Shown here in pieces: positions 14,138 to 21,995 of a stretch of DNA of 26,039 nucleotides. Source of the DNA: a virus; IMG/VR virus record IMGVR_UViG_3300028608_000070, positions 1 through 26,039 of that record, one strand, 5' to 3'. The notes beneath the pieces were generated by a model that did not search any database, was not told where the DNA came from, and saw nothing but the letters and a program-made list of their open reading frames with translations. Positions within the stretch are counted from its first letter, which is position 1. Every line of letters starts with the position of its first letter. The position numbers were made by a program, and so were the translations under genes.

Positions 14138-16546
14138 GTGGCTGCGAACCAAGCCGAGGTTGACCTCGTTGTCAGTGCTGCCGGTGCTCTGCCGGACCTG
14201 GAGCGGCAGCTCTCTCAGATCGTCCGGCAGGCGGAGAACGGCGCCCCTGAGGTCGACGTACAGGCGTCTCTGGCGGTCCAGAACTCCATCGCCGTCATGT
14301 CCACGCAGCTCGACCAGGTACTGCGGGGCGTTGACGCGAGCGATCCCAGCGTCGATGTGGAGGCTGCGCTTGACGCCCAGACGTCCCTTCGGAACCTGCG
14401 CAATGACCTCGACGAGCTGACTCGCGCGGCTGCGCGCGGGACGACGGACATCGTCGAGCTGGAGGCGGTTCTCGACTTCCCGCGGTCGTTGGCCGAGGTG
14501 ACAGAGGCGGTGAACGACCTCGTCGCCGACGTCCAGCGTGTCGCCCCAGAGATCGAAGTCGAAGTCGACGTCGACGAGGACGCCGAACGAGAGATCACCA
14601 AGACCGAGCGGGCACTGAAGTTCCTCGGCCGCACGTCGATCGTCACCGGCAAGGGCCTGCTCGGCGTGGGCAAGGGCATCTCCCAGCTCAGCCTCGCCGC
14701 ATCAGGCGGAGCCAACGCTGTGGCCGCCCTTGTGGCAGCCCTCCAGGAGGTTGGCCCCGCTGCGGCTGTCGCCACCCAGGCGATCCTCGCGCAGAAGCTG
14801 GCGGCCGGCACCCTCAAGCTCGCCATGGTTGGGGTCCAGGAAGCGATCGAGGACGCGTTCGACCCTGAGATCAGCCCCGATGAGTTCCACAAGTCGCTGA
14901 AGAAGCTGGCACCCGAAGCCGCGCTGTTCGTGGACGAGATCCACACCATGCGCCGGGAACTGAAAGCTCTTCAGCAGGGGATCCAGAACCGCGTGTTCCA
15001 GGACTTCGACGAGGTCCTTCGTGGGCTGGGTCAGCAACTACTGCCGGACGTCCGCCGAGCCCTGAACCAGACGGCGAACACTCTGAACCGGATGGGCAAG
15101 GAGACGGCTATCGCCGCCTTCCAGCTGTCCAAGTCCGGTGCCCTGGGGACCGCACTCGACGGCGCTACCCAGGGTCTGTCCAACCTGGAGCAGGTACCCG
15201 GTCGGCTCCTGACCTCCTTCACGCTGCTGTCGGCCGGCGCCGCTCCGGCGTTCGACCGGATCACCAAGGCTGTCGATGGGGTCACCCAGTCCCTCGTCGA
15301 AAAGCTCCAGCGATCGTTCGAGTCGGGAGATCTGGAGCGGGCGATCAACGGTGCGATCGACACGCTGGTTCAGCTCGGCAGCGTGGTGAGCAACTTCGGC
15401 GCCGGTATCCGGAACATCTTCGCCGGCCTCACCTCGGACGGGGGAGGCCTGTTCGACGTCCTGGAGGACATCTCCGAGGCGTTCGAGAAACTGACCGCAT
15501 CGAAGGAATTCCAGGTCATCCTGAACGAGCTGTCCCTCACCGCCGGGACGATCGTCTCCACGGTTTTGCCGCTCCTCCAGGAGGCGTTCGTCCAGCTCTC
15601 CCCAGTCATTGCGGAGCTGGCGCCGGTAGTCCGCGAGTTCATTACGGCCATCGGCCCCGAGCTGATCCCGATCATTCAGGAGCTCGGCCCGATCCTGGTC
15701 GACATCGCTCTCATCCTGCGCGAGCAGCTGCCCCTTGCGATCGACCTCACCAAGGCAGCTCTTGGCGCCGTGACCATCGCTCTGCAGGTCGTAGCAGTTG
15801 CCGTGGATCTGGCGCGCAAGGGATCGGAGAAGTTCGCCGAGTTCTACCGGAGCGATTTCGTCGAGTCGTTCCGGCTGGCGTCGAATGCTGCGCTGATCAA
15901 CCGGGACACGATCACCGACGCGATCCTCCGATGGACCGCCAGCGGCATCGCGTCCGTCCGCAACTTCCAGAACACGCTGAACGACTTCAGCAGCAACCTG
16001 CGCGGCCGATTCGTGGACGCCGTGATCGAGTCGGTGGGCAGCGCGGCCCGTGCGTTTCAGAGCCTGGGAGCCGAGATCATCAGCGTTATCGGCACCCTCC
16101 CCGACCGGCTCTTCGATATCGGTTTGCAGATCGTCAACGGCCTGACCGGCGGTCTCCGGGCCGGAATCGGCAGCGTCATCTCGGCCGCGCACGACATCGC
16201 GAGCGCGGTGCCGAACTCGGTCAAGGAGCTCCTCGACATCCGATCGCCCTCACGCGTCATGTTCGGTCTCGGCGAGGACACAACCGACGGTTTCCTCCTT
16301 GGCATCAAGAGCGGGTTTTCCGAGGTCAGCACCCTCATGTCCGGCCTGGCCGACATGACTACGTTGGATGGGTCGTTCTCGACCCGGGCCGGCCTGCAGA
16401 CGGTTCCGCTGCCCGGCCTTCAGGCGGCGCCTGCGGTGACGAACGTGTACGTCGGCAATGAGTTCCTGGCCCGCTACGTCGACGGCCGGGTCCAGGCCAT
16501 CGACACCCGTAACCGCCGCGTCCTGTCCCAGGGAAGGCGCTTCTGA
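14138..16546 (+). CDS. Tape measure protein
   Basis: The 802-residue protein is long, helical and nearly repeat-free, as expected for the tape measure that sets tail length and lies in the tail tube. Residues about 1-160 are coiled-coil rich, with an acidic run near 145-155. Hydrophobic segments are near 185-235 and 534-557. The C-terminus carries the well-known motif LLDIRSPSRVMFGLGEDTTDGFLLGI (about 698-723). There are no cysteines at all, unlike the neighbours. At roughly 0.15 nm per residue this predicts a tail of about 120 nm. GTG 14138 follows GGGAGGGTG. Confidence 0.93.
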   Translation: MAANQAEVDLVVSAAGALPDLERQLSQIVRQAENGAPEVDVQASLAVQNSIAVMSTQLDQVLRGVDASDPSVDVEAALDAQTSLRNLRNDLDELTRAAARGTTDIVELEAVLDFPRSLAEVTEAVNDLVADVQRVAPEIEVEVDVDEDAEREITKTERALKFLGRTSIVTGKGLLGVGKGISQLSLAASGGANAVAALVAALQEVGPAAAVATQAILAQKLAAGTLKLAMVGVQEAIEDAFDPEISPDEFHKSLKKLAPEAALFVDEIHTMRRELKALQQGIQNRVFQDFDEVLRGLGQQLLPDVRRALNQTANTLNRMGKETAIAAFQLSKSGALGTALDGATQGLSNLEQVPGRLLTSFTLLSAGAAPAFDRITKAVDGVTQSLVEKLQRSFESGDLERAINGAIDTLVQLGSVVSNFGAGIRNIFAGLTSDGGGLFDVLEDISEAFEKLTASKEFQVILNELSLTAGTIVSTVLPLLQEAFVQLSPVIAELAPVVREFITAIGPELIPIIQELGPILVDIALILREQLPLAIDLTKAALGAVTIALQVVAVAVDLARKGSEKFAEFYRSDFVESFRLASNAALINRDTITDAILRWTASGIASVRNFQNTLNDFSSNLRGRFVDAVIESVGSAARAFQSLGAEIISVIGTLPDRLFDIGLQIVNGLTGGLRAGIGSVISAAHDIASAVPNSVKELLDIRSPSRVMFGLGEDTTDGFLLGIKSGFSEVSTLMSGLADMTTLDGSFSTRAGLQTVPLPGLQAAPAVTNVYVGNEFLARYVDGRVQAIDTRNRRVLSQGRRF

Positions 16547-17370
16547 TGGCCTGCGAACCACTGTTCCTTACGGCCGACTTCACGGCCGCGCCCGGCACCC
16601 AGACGACAGCCGTCCTGGACCGAGGCCCCACCAATGAGGGTCCCTGGACGTTCGTCCGGGAGATCAACCTCCTCGGCCAGATCGGCGCCACCTACGACAC
16701 CACCCCGCCCGACGGGGTGGCAGTCTGGTACCGATGGACGGCCAGCCCAGGCGACGCGGAGATCATCCAGGGCCCGTTCGTCCCGGCCGAGTCGGACCTG
16801 GTCTGCCTCCGGGACCCCATCCGCCCGTGGGCGAACCTCAACTTCGGATTCTGCGACTCTGCCGAAGCGCTCCTCACGCAGGCCTGCGCGCCCGGCGGGA
16901 TCGAGTACGTCTGGGCTGGCTGGGGTGAGAAGGTTCGCCGAGCCGACGCCGGCTTGTTCGACCGGTTCGACTCCGAGACTCCGGCCGATGTGTATGGCCG
17001 GCGCAAGCGGCTCGACTCCTCGATTCGGTTCCTGACCAAGACCGACGCCGCGCGCGTCGCCGTGAACGACCTGTTCACGTGGGGCGGCCCCATTCAGATC
17101 ACTGCGCCGCTGGTCTACGGCTGGGAGCCGTTTACGGTCCAGCCCGGTGACCTGGTGGAGAGCTACCTCACTGACCGGATCGACCAGCGGTTCCCCCACC
17201 GGCTGTGGTCAGCTCCGGTCACCGTGGTGGACGAGCCGTCCGGCCCCATCCAGGGGACTGCCTGCGCCAACTGGTGCGCAGCCGCCGAGGCGTTCCCGAC
17301 CTTCGCAGACATGACGGCCGCCGGAGGAACCTGGCTGGACGTGCTGTCCGGGGAAACGGTGTGCCCCTGA
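16546..17370 (+). CDS. Minor tail protein (distal-tail-like)
   Basis: The 274-residue protein lies immediately after the tape measure, where the distal tail protein is usually encoded. It is beta-rich: a fibronectin-like first half (about 1-90, TADFTAAPGTQTTAVLDRGP) is followed by a second part with RRKRLDSSIRFLTKTDAARVAVNDLF and a beta-strand-rich end. Seven cysteines are spread along it, including CANWC near the C-terminus. ATG 16546 and the tape-measure stop overlap (TGATG). It probably forms the junction between tube and tip. Precise type is inference from gene order. Confidence 0.7.
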   Translation: MACEPLFLTADFTAAPGTQTTAVLDRGPTNEGPWTFVREINLLGQIGATYDTTPPDGVAVWYRWTASPGDAEIIQGPFVPAESDLVCLRDPIRPWANLNFGFCDSAEALLTQACAPGGIEYVWAGWGEKVRRADAGLFDRFDSETPADVYGRRKRLDSSIRFLTKTDAARVAVNDLFTWGGPIQITAPLVYGWEPFTVQPGDLVESYLTDRIDQRFPHRLWSAPVTVVDEPSGPIQGTACANWCAAAEAFPTFADMTAAGGTWLDVLSGETVCP

Positions 17371-18461
17371 TGTGGCCTACGACGCTCACCTACCAGGCAG
17401 CCATCCGGGGCCCCCACCGCCGCTCCGTCAAGGTCGACGTCTACGACATCGACGGCAACCCACGCGCGCTAGGGCTCCGGCCTACGTCCGGGTTCGTGGA
17501 GGCCAACCTGACCAACCGGGTCACTCGGAACGCCCAGTTCACGCTGACCCGCCCGTTCTACCCGCTGACCGCCGATGATCCGCTGTCGCCGGAGCACGCT
17601 GTCGTACAGATCTCGGCGGGCATCCGCTACGGCACGTACCAGGAAGAGCTGTTCCCTCTCTTCCGGGGCCGCATCTGGGACGCCACGCTCCAGGACAACG
17701 GACAGGTCCGGTTCGACTGCGAGGACCTTGCCGCCGACGTAGTCGGCTACCGGTTCGAGCAGCCGCGCACCACGTCGGCCGGCACGACGCTGAACGAGAT
17801 CAGGAACCTGATCCTCGAAGCGCTGCCGCAGGCTGTGTTCGGCACGGACACGGTGACTGACGCGGCCACTCCGCAGTCCCTCACCTGGGACGAGGACCGG
17901 GGGCAGGCGCTCGATGACCTGGCCTCGTCTCTCGGCGGCCGCTGGTTCGCCAACGGCGCGGGAGAGTTCACGGTCCGCCCGTTCGACTACCAGCTTGGCG
18001 CGGTGGCCCAGGAGTTTCGGGACGGCCCGGGTGGGCTGCTTACGGGCGCGACCGTCCTGCGCTCGCGTGCAGGCGTGTCGAACTCGATCGTGGTCGTCTC
18101 GGAGCGTACTGACGGGTCCCCTCCCATCCGTGTGCCCGCGCGTGACTCCACGACCGGGAGCCCGACCCGGTTCGGGGGCCTGTTCGGGCGTGTGTCGACC
18201 ATCATCAACGTCCAGACCCCTATCAGCTTCACGGCCGCCCAGACACTCGCACAGACCCAGCTGCAGTCGTCGATCGCGCTCGGCCGTCAGTGGACGGCCA
18301 ACGTGGTCCCGGACCTCGCGATCGAGCCGGGCGACACGGTCGACGTGGAGTACATGGACGTCCGGGACCGGCAGATCATCGACAGCATCCGCTATCCCCT
18401 GGAGACCGACACACCCATGCAGATCGCTACCCGCGCAGGCTCGACGACGGGAGTCAGTTGA
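17370..18461 (+). CDS. Minor tail protein, DUF5047-like
   Basis: The 363-residue protein has an N-terminal region (about 10-110) resembling DUF5047-type actinophage minor tail domains: SVKVDVYDIDGN, LTNRVTRNAQFTLTRPFYP, ISAGIRYGTYQEELFPLFRGRIWDA. A middle mixed domain follows (DEDRGQALDDLASSLGGRWFANGAGEFTVRP), then a beta-rich tail-hub-like end with EPGDTVDVEYMDV. This layout suggests a tail hub protein comparable in role to gp27-like hub proteins. The start is ATG 17370 (TGATG with the previous stop); longer readings from 17205 overlap that gene. Confidence 0.75.
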   Translation: MWPTTLTYQAAIRGPHRRSVKVDVYDIDGNPRALGLRPTSGFVEANLTNRVTRNAQFTLTRPFYPLTADDPLSPEHAVVQISAGIRYGTYQEELFPLFRGRIWDATLQDNGQVRFDCEDLAADVVGYRFEQPRTTSAGTTLNEIRNLILEALPQAVFGTDTVTDAATPQSLTWDEDRGQALDDLASSLGGRWFANGAGEFTVRPFDYQLGAVAQEFRDGPGGLLTGATVLRSRAGVSNSIVVVSERTDGSPPIRVPARDSTTGSPTRFGGLFGRVSTIINVQTPISFTAAQTLAQTQLQSSIALGRQWTANVVPDLAIEPGDTVDVEYMDVRDRQIIDSIRYPLETDTPMQIATRAGSTTGVS

Positions 18462-19027
18462 TGGACACCACGCCCCTGGGATTCCCGTACCCGGAGTGCG
18501 ACCCCCCGCGGGTCAAGGACATCTCTGACATTGGGCAGCTGAAGGACCTGGCCGAGGCGATCGACGGGGCTGTCCAGACGATCGCCGACGACCTGAACGA
18601 CCAGCTCGTCATCCCGCTGGGCGCTCGCATGCGCCAGGCCGCGCCTGTGGCCTCCCTGGGTAACGTGGTGGATCCGTTCCTGGACCAGACTGTCTTCGCG
18701 TCCCCCGGTATGGCCGACCTAGTCTCGGGGGGAATTCGGATCACGCAACGCGGCTGGTACCTGGTGGGCACGTACAGCCTGGTGGCCATCGCTGCCGGTA
18801 CGGAGATCAACTCCAACACAGCGATCCTCCGCAACGGGTCGCTCCTGACGCACTTCGGCATCGCCTCCCGTCTCGTGACAGCGGCGTCCCAGGACCCGTA
18901 CGTGTCGACGGTCGCTCAGCTCGAAGTTGGGGACCTTCTGCGTCCTCGCATTCGCCACAGCGGCCCCGGAGCCACGGCGTACACGACCACGGCCCACATG
19001 TGGGCCCACCTGATCCTGGGGAACTGA
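18461..19027 (+). CDS. Tail-tip protein A with shared N-terminal motif and jelly-roll-like domain
   Basis: The 188-residue protein begins with a TPxGxxYPxxxD motif (TPLGFPYPECD) followed by a helix ending LKDLAEAIDGAV (about 26-38). The same pattern opens two later genes. The C-terminal half reads as a C1q/TNF-like beta-sandwich (ITQRGWYLVGTYSLVA, ILRNGSLLTHF, QLEVGDLLRPRIRHSG, TTAHMWAHLIL). Such domains trimerise and bind sugars or proteins, so this is a probable receptor-binding or tip protein. The ATG overlaps the previous stop by one base. Confidence 0.7.
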   Translation: MDTTPLGFPYPECDPPRVKDISDIGQLKDLAEAIDGAVQTIADDLNDQLVIPLGARMRQAAPVASLGNVVDPFLDQTVFASPGMADLVSGGIRITQRGWYLVGTYSLVAIAAGTEINSNTAILRNGSLLTHFGIASRLVTAASQDPYVSTVAQLEVGDLLRPRIRHSGPGATAYTTTAHMWAHLILGN

Positions 19028-19785
19028 TGACGACACCCCTCTACCACTCCACGAACGCCGAGGAACTGTCCGCCGAGGACGGCCCGTTCGCCCGGTTCCG
19101 GGTCGGCACGCTGGTCTCCTTCGCGACTAACCAGGCGGTCGTGTCCCTGGGCGGGTCGACGTTCCCCGCCGCCTACATCCGGGGCACCAACTTGCTCGCC
19201 GGCGATCTGGTGTACGTCTCGAACCAGTCCGGGTCCTGGGTCATCCACGGCGCGCTCGCCGGCGTCGGAACCAACCTTCTGGCGAACTTCAACCCCTCCT
19301 TCGAGGACTCGGCGCCGGGCACAGAGCCGGTGCTCTGGTTCCTCGCCAACACCGCCGGAACGTCAACGGCGGCTGTCGTCCAGACTGGCGACGCTCCGGA
19401 CGGATCCCAGGTGGCGTCGGTCGGCACGGCAGGCGGCGGCGCCACGGCGTACCTGTACTCCTCACCGATCGCTGTCAGTACGGGCGACATGTTCACTGTG
19501 TCGGCGTTCGCCGGAGGCGAGTACCAGCCGTCTGACACGGCCACGGCCGACGTGGCCCTGGTCGGGCTCTGGTTCGCCAACGCGACGAACCTGTACCCGA
19601 CCACGTCGTCGGCGGACACGGTCATCGTGTCGGTCAACGACATCGTCCAGAAGCCCCCGTACACGACGCTGTCCGGCTCAGTCACGGCGCCAGTGAACGG
19701 GTTCATGCGCCTGGCTCTGCGCACCGCCACAGTGGGCACCCAGCAGGTCTACTGGGACCAGGTCATCGTCAGGAGGACCCTGTAA
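19027..19785 (+). CDS. Tail protein with OB-like and carbohydrate-binding-like domains
   Basis: The 252-residue protein differs from the genes around it. Residues about 22-80 (FRVGTLVSFATNQAVVSLGGSTFPA, LLAGDLVYVSNQSGSWVIHG) look like a small OB-fold or spike-type barrel. Residues about 83-252 resemble a carbohydrate-binding jelly-roll: NLLANFNPSFEDSAPGTEPV, then GGGATAYLYSSPIAVSTGDMFTVSAFAGG, and a final VYWDQVIVRR, the pattern of many CBM-type modules with the NPSFE/YWDQV ends. It may bind cell-wall glycans during adsorption. The start and stop overlap their neighbours (ATGA, TAATG). Confidence 0.7.
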   Translation: MTTPLYHSTNAEELSAEDGPFARFRVGTLVSFATNQAVVSLGGSTFPAAYIRGTNLLAGDLVYVSNQSGSWVIHGALAGVGTNLLANFNPSFEDSAPGTEPVLWFLANTAGTSTAAVVQTGDAPDGSQVASVGTAGGGATAYLYSSPIAVSTGDMFTVSAFAGGEYQPSDTATADVALVGLWFANATNLYPTTSSADTVIVSVNDIVQKPPYTTLSGSVTAPVNGFMRLALRTATVGTQQVYWDQVIVRRTL

Positions 19786-20342
19786 TGCCCGCGAACACCC
19801 CCCGGGGATACACGTACCCGCTGTATGGCGACACCCAGAACTTCCCCGCGCAGATCCAGGACCTGGCCACGGACATCGACACCGATGTGGACGGCCTGTA
19901 CGACGCACGTGCGGCCGCGCTGTACGCGCCGACCGGGGTTGCCTCGTTCACCGGGGCACTGGCGCTTGCGTCCGGCGTCACGACCACGGTCACGTTCGAC
20001 ACCGAGCTCTACGACAACGCCAACATGGTCGACATCGCCGGCGCCCCTACGGACATCTCGATCCCGTCAGTGGGCAACTACCTCATCTCGGCGTCGGTGC
20101 GGTATTCGACTGGAGCCGCGGGCAGTTGCGCGCTGCTGGTCATCTCCCCGGGCGGGTTCGTCAACGACGTCGTGTCGGTGACCAAGCTGACGAACACCGC
20201 GTTCCCGACGTCGATCTCTGCCGTGGCTTTGACCCGGTGCACGTCCACGGTAGAGAACATCCGTGTGCAGGTCCGCCAGCTCACCGGCGGTGCGATGACC
20301 GTAACGAGCGTCCGCCTTCAGGTCACCAAGGTGGCCCCGTGA
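19785..20342 (+). CDS. Tail-tip protein B with shared N-terminal motif
   Basis: The 185-residue protein opens with TPRGYTYPLYGD and a helix ending IQDLATDIDTDVDGL, the same pattern as the proteins at 18461 and 20359. From about residue 45 it has a beta-sandwich (VASFTGALALASGVTTTVTFDTELYDN, ISIPSVGNYLISASVRYSTG, a final VRLQVTKV) that reads as C1q-like. It is probably one of several alternative or co-displayed tip proteins. The ATG overlaps the previous stop (TAATG). Confidence 0.7.
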   Translation: MPANTPRGYTYPLYGDTQNFPAQIQDLATDIDTDVDGLYDARAAALYAPTGVASFTGALALASGVTTTVTFDTELYDNANMVDIAGAPTDISIPSVGNYLISASVRYSTGAAGSCALLVISPGGFVNDVVSVTKLTNTAFPTSISAVALTRCTSTVENIRVQVRQLTGGAMTVTSVRLQVTKVAP

Positions 20343-20358
20343 CCGACTGGAGGCTCTG

Positions 20359-20940
20359 ATGCCTGCGTTCACCCCGAACCGGAACTACCCGTACTCGATC
20401 CCGGCCGACCCGGCCAACGTGCCCGAGGCGATCCAGGCCCTGGCGGAGGCGGTCGACGCCGATCTGCAGACACTCCAGTCCCTGGTGGGGCCACGCCCCA
20501 TGGCCCGCGCCCGCGGCATTACCCCGGTCGTCGCGTCGGGCTCGGTGACCACCTTCAACACGATGCCGATGGAGGTCCTCGACTTCAACGTCGGGGGCGC
20601 CGTGTCCCTGCCCGGCGACGGGACCGTACAGATCCTGTCGGAGGGATCGTGGCTGGGCATCGCCTCGATGTCGTTCCCGCCCTCCAGCGGCACTCTCTCC
20701 GGCATCCGAATGACGATCATCGACGGATCGAACACCGAGTACGCAGACACGTCGACGAACAACTTCCCGGTTGTCCCGGAGACACAGCGCACGATGGGCG
20801 CGTCCGGCATGGCGTTCTTCATCCCCGGGGTGTTCGACCGCACGCTCTTGCGCGCCGAAGTGAACCGGACGGCCGGCGGCGCCGCCTTCACACTCAGGGA
20901 CCACACCCTGACGCTCATCCGCATGACTGACGGCCCTTAG
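20359..20940 (+). CDS. Tail-tip protein C with shared N-terminal motif
   Basis: The 193-residue protein starts with TPNRNYPYSIPAD and a helix VPEAIQALAEAVDADLQ, matching proteins A and B. A helical linker leads to a beta domain (VVASGSVTTFNTMPMEVLDFN, VQILSEGSWLGIASMSF, TLRDHTLTLIRM) that reads as another jelly-roll. It is the last structural gene before the holin. The ribosome site GGAGG lies at 20349-20353. A 16-bp gap separates it from the previous gene. Confidence 0.7.
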   Translation: MPAFTPNRNYPYSIPADPANVPEAIQALAEAVDADLQTLQSLVGPRPMARARGITPVVASGSVTTFNTMPMEVLDFNVGGAVSLPGDGTVQILSEGSWLGIASMSFPPSSGTLSGIRMTIIDGSNTEYADTSTNNFPVVPETQRTMGASGMAFFIPGVFDRTLLRAEVNRTAGGAAFTLRDHTLTLIRMTDGP

Positions 20941-20949
20941 GAGGCTCAC

Positions 20950-21174
20950 GTGAAGAAGTACCTGTTCGACCTGGCGTACCTGGTGATCGGCACGTTCCTG
21001 GCAACGCTCGCAGGCATGGCGTCCGCCGACGGGGTGTTCAATGTGCTGACCTTCGACTGGGGAACGGCGCTCGCCACATCGGGGTCGACCGCTCTCCTGG
21101 TTCTACTGCATGGTCTGGCCGCCCGGTTCCAGGGTGACCCGAGCCGGGCCCGGTTCACTGCTCCGAAGCAGTAA
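20950..21174 (+). CDS. Holin, r1t-like
   Basis: The 74-residue protein has two hydrophobic segments (about 7-24 and 39-57) around a turn that carries LTFDWGTALATSGSTALLVLLHGLAA, close to the Phage_r1t_holin pattern. It begins with basic residues and ends with a basic tail. Holins make the membrane lesions that let endolysin reach the wall. The start is GTG 20950 with AGGAGG at 20939-20944. The stop codon lies inside the end of the convergent GntR gene. No endolysin gene is adjacent. Confidence 0.8.
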   Translation: MKKYLFDLAYLVIGTFLATLAGMASADGVFNVLTFDWGTALATSGSTALLVLLHGLAARFQGDPSRARFTAPKQ

Positions 21175-21388
21175 CGAAGGATCCCATGCCGGGCGTGGTG
21201 ACGAGGAGCCCGTCATCACGCAGGGCGGCGATCGCTTTGCGGACGGTGCCGCGGGCGACTCCGAACTCGGCCTCGAGCTGGACCTCAGACACGAGCGCGC
21301 GGGCTGGCAGCGTGCCGTCGGCGATGCGCTCGCGCAGCACGTTGGCGATCTGCTCCCACTTCGGGCGGGTGGGGTCGAAGTCCATCAT
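21155..21388 (-). CDS. Short GntR-type transcription regulator
   Basis: The protein is 77 residues if it starts at the ATGATG pair (21388 or 21385); an upstream in-frame ATG at 21424 would add 12 residues. It is a bare GntR winged helix: WEQIANVLRERIADGTL, then a recognition region LEAEFGVARGTVRKAIAALRDDGLL and a wing TPGMGSFV. The usual C-terminal ligand domain is absent, so it is an unusual DNA-binding-only protein. Streptomyces KorSA-type and other phage or plasmid GntR proteins have such layouts. It converges on the holin with a 20-bp 3' overlap, and its promoter probably lies in the repeat-rich region to the right. Confidence 0.85.
   Translation of the reverse strand: MMDFDPTRPKWEQIANVLRERIADGTLPARALVSEVQLEAEFGVARGTVRKAIAALRDDGLLVTTPGMGSFVTASEQ
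21157..21172. terminator. Small hairpin in overlapping 3' ends of holin and GntR genes
   Basis: ACTGCT at 21157-21162 pairs with AGCAGT at 21167-21172 over a 4-base loop. It sits in the 20-bp overlap of the two convergent genes and could serve as a weak bidirectional terminator. Six base pairs is a short stem, so the role is uncertain. Confidence 0.3.
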
Positions 21389-21434
21389 TCGAGTGAGGGT
21401 AGGTAGCAGGACACACCCTGACATAGAGGCTCAT

Positions 21435-21460
21435 ACCCATAGCTAGGCATGGCTACGGGT
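21435..21460. promoter_or_regulatory. Imperfect inverted repeat, possible operator
   Basis: ACCCATAGC at 21435-21443 and GCTACGGGT at 21452-21460 are inverted with one mismatch in nine, separated by 8 bp. The site lies between the GntR gene and the plus-strand small genes, where a regulator would control both. GntR-type proteins bind imperfect palindromes, so autoregulation is a reasonable inference. Confidence 0.4.
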
Positions 21461-21476
21461 GTACAGGTGTGTACAG
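21459..21476 (+). repeat. Tandem 8-bp repeats GTGTACAG with 10-bp period
   Basis: GTGTACAG occurs at 21459-21466 and 21469-21476, one helical turn apart, each holding the palindrome TGTACA. This spacing is typical of operator half-sites. The first TGTACA lies 17 bp before a TACGGT at 21483-21488, so it may also serve as a weak -35 for a promoter of the genes at 21564 and 21731. That promoter call is low confidence. Confidence 0.4.
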
Positions 21477-21563
21477 GCTGGGTACGGTGGCCCACACAGA
21501 CAGAACCCCCGCGACCGTGCTACCGGTCCGGGGGTGCGGACGACACCCCTGGGAGGTCTCGTC

Positions 21564-21734
21564 ATGGCCCAAGCTACCCCGCCGCCCCCAGCCCGTACAG
21601 GCACCCGCATCTCTGGCGCATGCCAGCTCGACTACGGGCACCGCTTCTGCTCACCCGGGCCGGTCATGGTCCGCGATGTCCAGGTGCTGCCGCAGTCCTG
21701 CTTCTGCTCCTGCCACAAGGAGGGAGACCAGTGA
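21564..21734 (+). CDS. Small cysteine/histidine-rich protein, zinc-binding-like
   Basis: The 56-residue protein has a Pro/Ala/Thr-rich start, then C20, H26 and C29 (GACQLDYGHRFC) and a dense SCFCSCHK cluster (C46, C48, C50, H51). This layout suggests a zinc-binding microprotein. The ATG follows GGGAGG (21551-21556) with good spacing. It is the first of two small co-directional genes, and its stop overlaps the next start (GTGA). Similar small Cys/His proteins are common in Streptomyces and its phages, with unknown function. Confidence 0.65.
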   Translation: MAQATPPPPARTGTRISGACQLDYGHRFCSPGPVMVRDVQVLPQSCFCSCHKEGDQ

Positions 21735-21913
21735 AGCGCTGCGCCTACTGCGACCGCCCCATCCTGGGGGACTCCATCAAGATTGCCCCGGAGTCATCAA
21801 GCGGCGCCCGCCCCACGGCCTACTGGCACAAGAGGTCGGTGGACTGCGTCGTTGCCGATGAGAACGCAACCGGTGTCTCGTCTCCCCTGCGCCGCCTCCT
21901 GAATCTTCTCTAA
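21731..21913 (+). CDS. Small zinc-ribbon-like protein
   Basis: The 60-residue protein starts with GTG 21731, overlapping the previous stop, and has AAGGAGGG before it. It carries CAYC (C4, C7) and HKRSVDC (H33, C39), a CxxC...HxxxxxC ligand pattern typical of small zinc-ribbon proteins annotated in Streptomyces and its phages. The C-terminus is a short basic and leucine-rich helix (PLRRLLNLL). Function is unknown; a nucleic-acid-binding or host-modulating role is possible. A longer in-frame reading from 21449 is a shadow of the upstream small gene. Confidence 0.7.
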   Translation: MKRCAYCDRPILGDSIKIAPESSSGARPTAYWHKRSVDCVVADENATGVSSPLRRLLNLL

Positions 21914-21916
21914 GTT

Positions 21917-21956
21917 CCTGCTCGTCCGTGCTCATGGCGGATCACGGACGAGCAGG
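21917..21956 (+). terminator. Perfect 14-bp hairpin after the zinc-ribbon gene
   Basis: CCTGCTCGTCCGTG at 21917-21930 pairs perfectly with CACGGACGAGCAGG at 21943-21956, with a 12-base loop. It begins 3 bp after the zinc-ribbon stop and lies between two convergent genes, so a terminator role is likely. Confidence 0.75.
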
Positions 21957-21960
21957 CCTT

Positions 21961-21995
21961 GGACTCCCGGCCGGCTAGCTTCCGGCCGGGAGTCC
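21961..21995 (-). terminator. Perfect 14-bp hairpin overlapping the end of the XRE gene
   Basis: GGACTCCCGGCCGG at 21961-21974 pairs perfectly with CCGGCCGGGAGTCC at 21982-21995, with a 7-base loop that contains the XRE gene's stop codon (TAG on the minus strand). It fits a terminator for the minus-strand XRE gene whose stem is partly coding. Confidence 0.75.

Noticed and set aside
15038-16192. 384-residue minus-strand frame opposite the tape measure
   Set aside because: It is a codon-bias shadow of the tape measure, with no start signal or domain.
21449-21730. Upstream extension of the zinc-ribbon gene
   Set aside because: It overlaps the separately supported 56-residue gene in another frame and includes the control repeats; GTG 21731 with its own ribosome site is better.
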